Below, piece by piece: positions 13,468-14,195 of a stretch of DNA of 14,195 bases (its first letter is position 1; each line of letters begins with the position of its first letter). The notes beneath the pieces were generated by a model. That model was not told the origin of the DNA. It saw only the letters and a program-made list of their open reading frames with translations, and did no database searches. This stretch comes from Dehalococcoidia bacterium (GTDB lineage Bacteria > Chloroflexota > Dehalococcoidia > UBA2979). The translations under genes and the position numbers were made by a program. The stretch covers positions 1 to 14,195 of the forward strand of contig JASLOV010000250.1 in the NCBI GenBank assembly GCA_030745285.1, written 5' to 3'.

Positions 13468-14195
13468 TCACTCCCGCGGCCCCTCAGCCCAGTGCTCTTC
13501 CTGCCAGGCGCGGCGCACATCGGCGTTGCTGAAGCGGCCGTCGCGCCACTCCAGCGCGGCCTTCAGGCCCTGCTCGCGATTACGGACGCGCCAGTCGTCC
13601 ATCCCGGGCGAGGTATGCATGCGAGCGTCCATCTCGGCCGCGACGCGCTGCATTGTTCGTGCGCCCATCATCTCCAGCGCCAGGTTGGCGGAACGCTTGT
13701 TCCCGGCCAGCAGGTCGGGGTGGATCATCGCCATCTTGTCGGCGAGTTCCTCGACGGTGGCCTCGAGCTGATCCGGCGGCACGGCCGACCAGACGAGGCC
13801 GATCTCCTCCGCCTTCGCGCCCGTGACCAGGTCGCCGGTCAACAGCATGTACTTCGCCCACTGCGGGCCGACGTGGTACGTCCACATGTGCGCCGGCGGT
13901 CCGCCCATCGCCCGTACCGGCGGAAAGCCGATCTGCGCGTCCTCCGCGGCGACGACGATGTCGCAGAGAAAGATCAGGTCCGTGCCGCCGGCGATGCAGT
14001 AGCCGTGCAACTGCCCGATCACCGGCTTGTGCATGTCGAAGATCGTCATGCGGTCGCGCTGCGCCGACTCCATGCGCCATGTGTCGTCGTCGAAGGCCTG
14101 GCTGCGGCGGTAGACCTCCGCGTAGTCGTCGGGCGCCGCGCCCGATTCGCCCTCCAGCCGGCGTTCCGGCGTGAGGTCGTAGCCGGCGGAGAACG
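13468..14195 (-). CDS. Divergent crotonase-family protein, partial at N-terminus
   Basis: The reading frame is open to the right window edge, so the true start lies outside; 241 residues are visible. The first visible residues FSAGYDL correspond to the crotonase oxyanion-hole motif FSAGADL, so roughly the first 60 residues are missing. The next conserved block is GYCIAGGTDLIFLCD (codons near 13978-13998), where the usual catalytic Glu (GGxxE) is Asp. The second Glu site (PE) is Pro-Pro in IGFPPVRAMGG (near 13918). This pattern is shared by a known subgroup of actinobacterial EchA-like proteins, as far as I recall, so it marks a subfamily and not decay. Ordinary hydratase activity is doubtful. 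The protein continues with GPQWAKYMLLTGDLVTGAKAEEIGLV, typical of the family. It is followed by the SDR pair on the same strand. Confidence 0.9.
   Translation of the reverse strand, partial: FSAGYDLTPERRLEGESGAAPDDYAEVYRRSQAFDDDTWRMESAQRDRMTIFDMHKPVIGQLHGYCIAGGTDLIFLCDIVVAAEDAQIGFPPVRAMGGPPAHMWTYHVGPQWAKYMLLTGDLVTGAKAEEIGLVWSAVPPDQLEATVEELADKMAMIHPDLLAGNKRSANLALEMMGARTMQRVAAEMDARMHTSPGMDDWRVRNREQGLKAALEWRDGRFSNADVRRAWQEEHWAEGPRE

Overview
The window is GC-rich and gene-dense. Coding runs almost entirely on the minus strand, with frequent GTG starts, 1 to 4 nt junctions and a TGA/ATG overlap. Gene content (acyl-CoA ligase, crotonases, SDRs, EtfBA with a membrane Fe-S partner) indicates an aerobic or respiring bacterium that degrades acyl-CoAs. 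The closest fit I can suggest is a Chloroflexota (Dehalococcoidia-like) or Actinomycetota genome; this is a low-confidence inference from style, and nothing in the window is a diagnostic marker. No rRNA, tRNA, CRISPR array or insertion sequence was seen.

Left region (1-6206, minus strand). In transcription order: an acyl-CoA ligase, a 757-residue membrane Fe-S oxidoreductase of the EtfD/EMO type, etfB, etfA and finally coaE, which is cut by the left edge. The ligase activates an acid to its CoA thioester, acyl-CoA dehydrogenases encoded elsewhere would reduce EtfBA, and EtfD would pass the electrons to the quinone pool. CoaE completes coenzyme A synthesis. The etf spacers hold two stem-loops (etfD/etfB) and a G-rich 8-bp tandem repeat (etfB/etfA). 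A promoter-like element with an internal palindrome lies before coaE.

Middle region (6239-9523, minus strand). A crotonase, two overlapping genes for small paralogous proteins of unknown function, a second crotonase, and two single-pass membrane proteins that look like Rieske domains without cluster-binding histidines. They run head to tail toward the ligase-etf genes. The small-gene pair is preceded by a second copy of the element found upstream of coaE.

Plus-strand island (9711-11118). A four-helix membrane protein and a 316-residue soluble protein, neither recognised, face away from the crotonase and converge on the next block.

Right region (11147-14195, minus strand). A partial divergent crotonase, an intact SDR, a second SDR that has lost the catalytic Tyr and Lys, and an RDD-family membrane protein. 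The SDR pair resembles active/pseudoenzyme heteromers such as BbsCD.

Most worth following up: the Rieske-like pair, the twin small proteins, the pseudo-SDR next to its active paralogue, and the shared upstream element.
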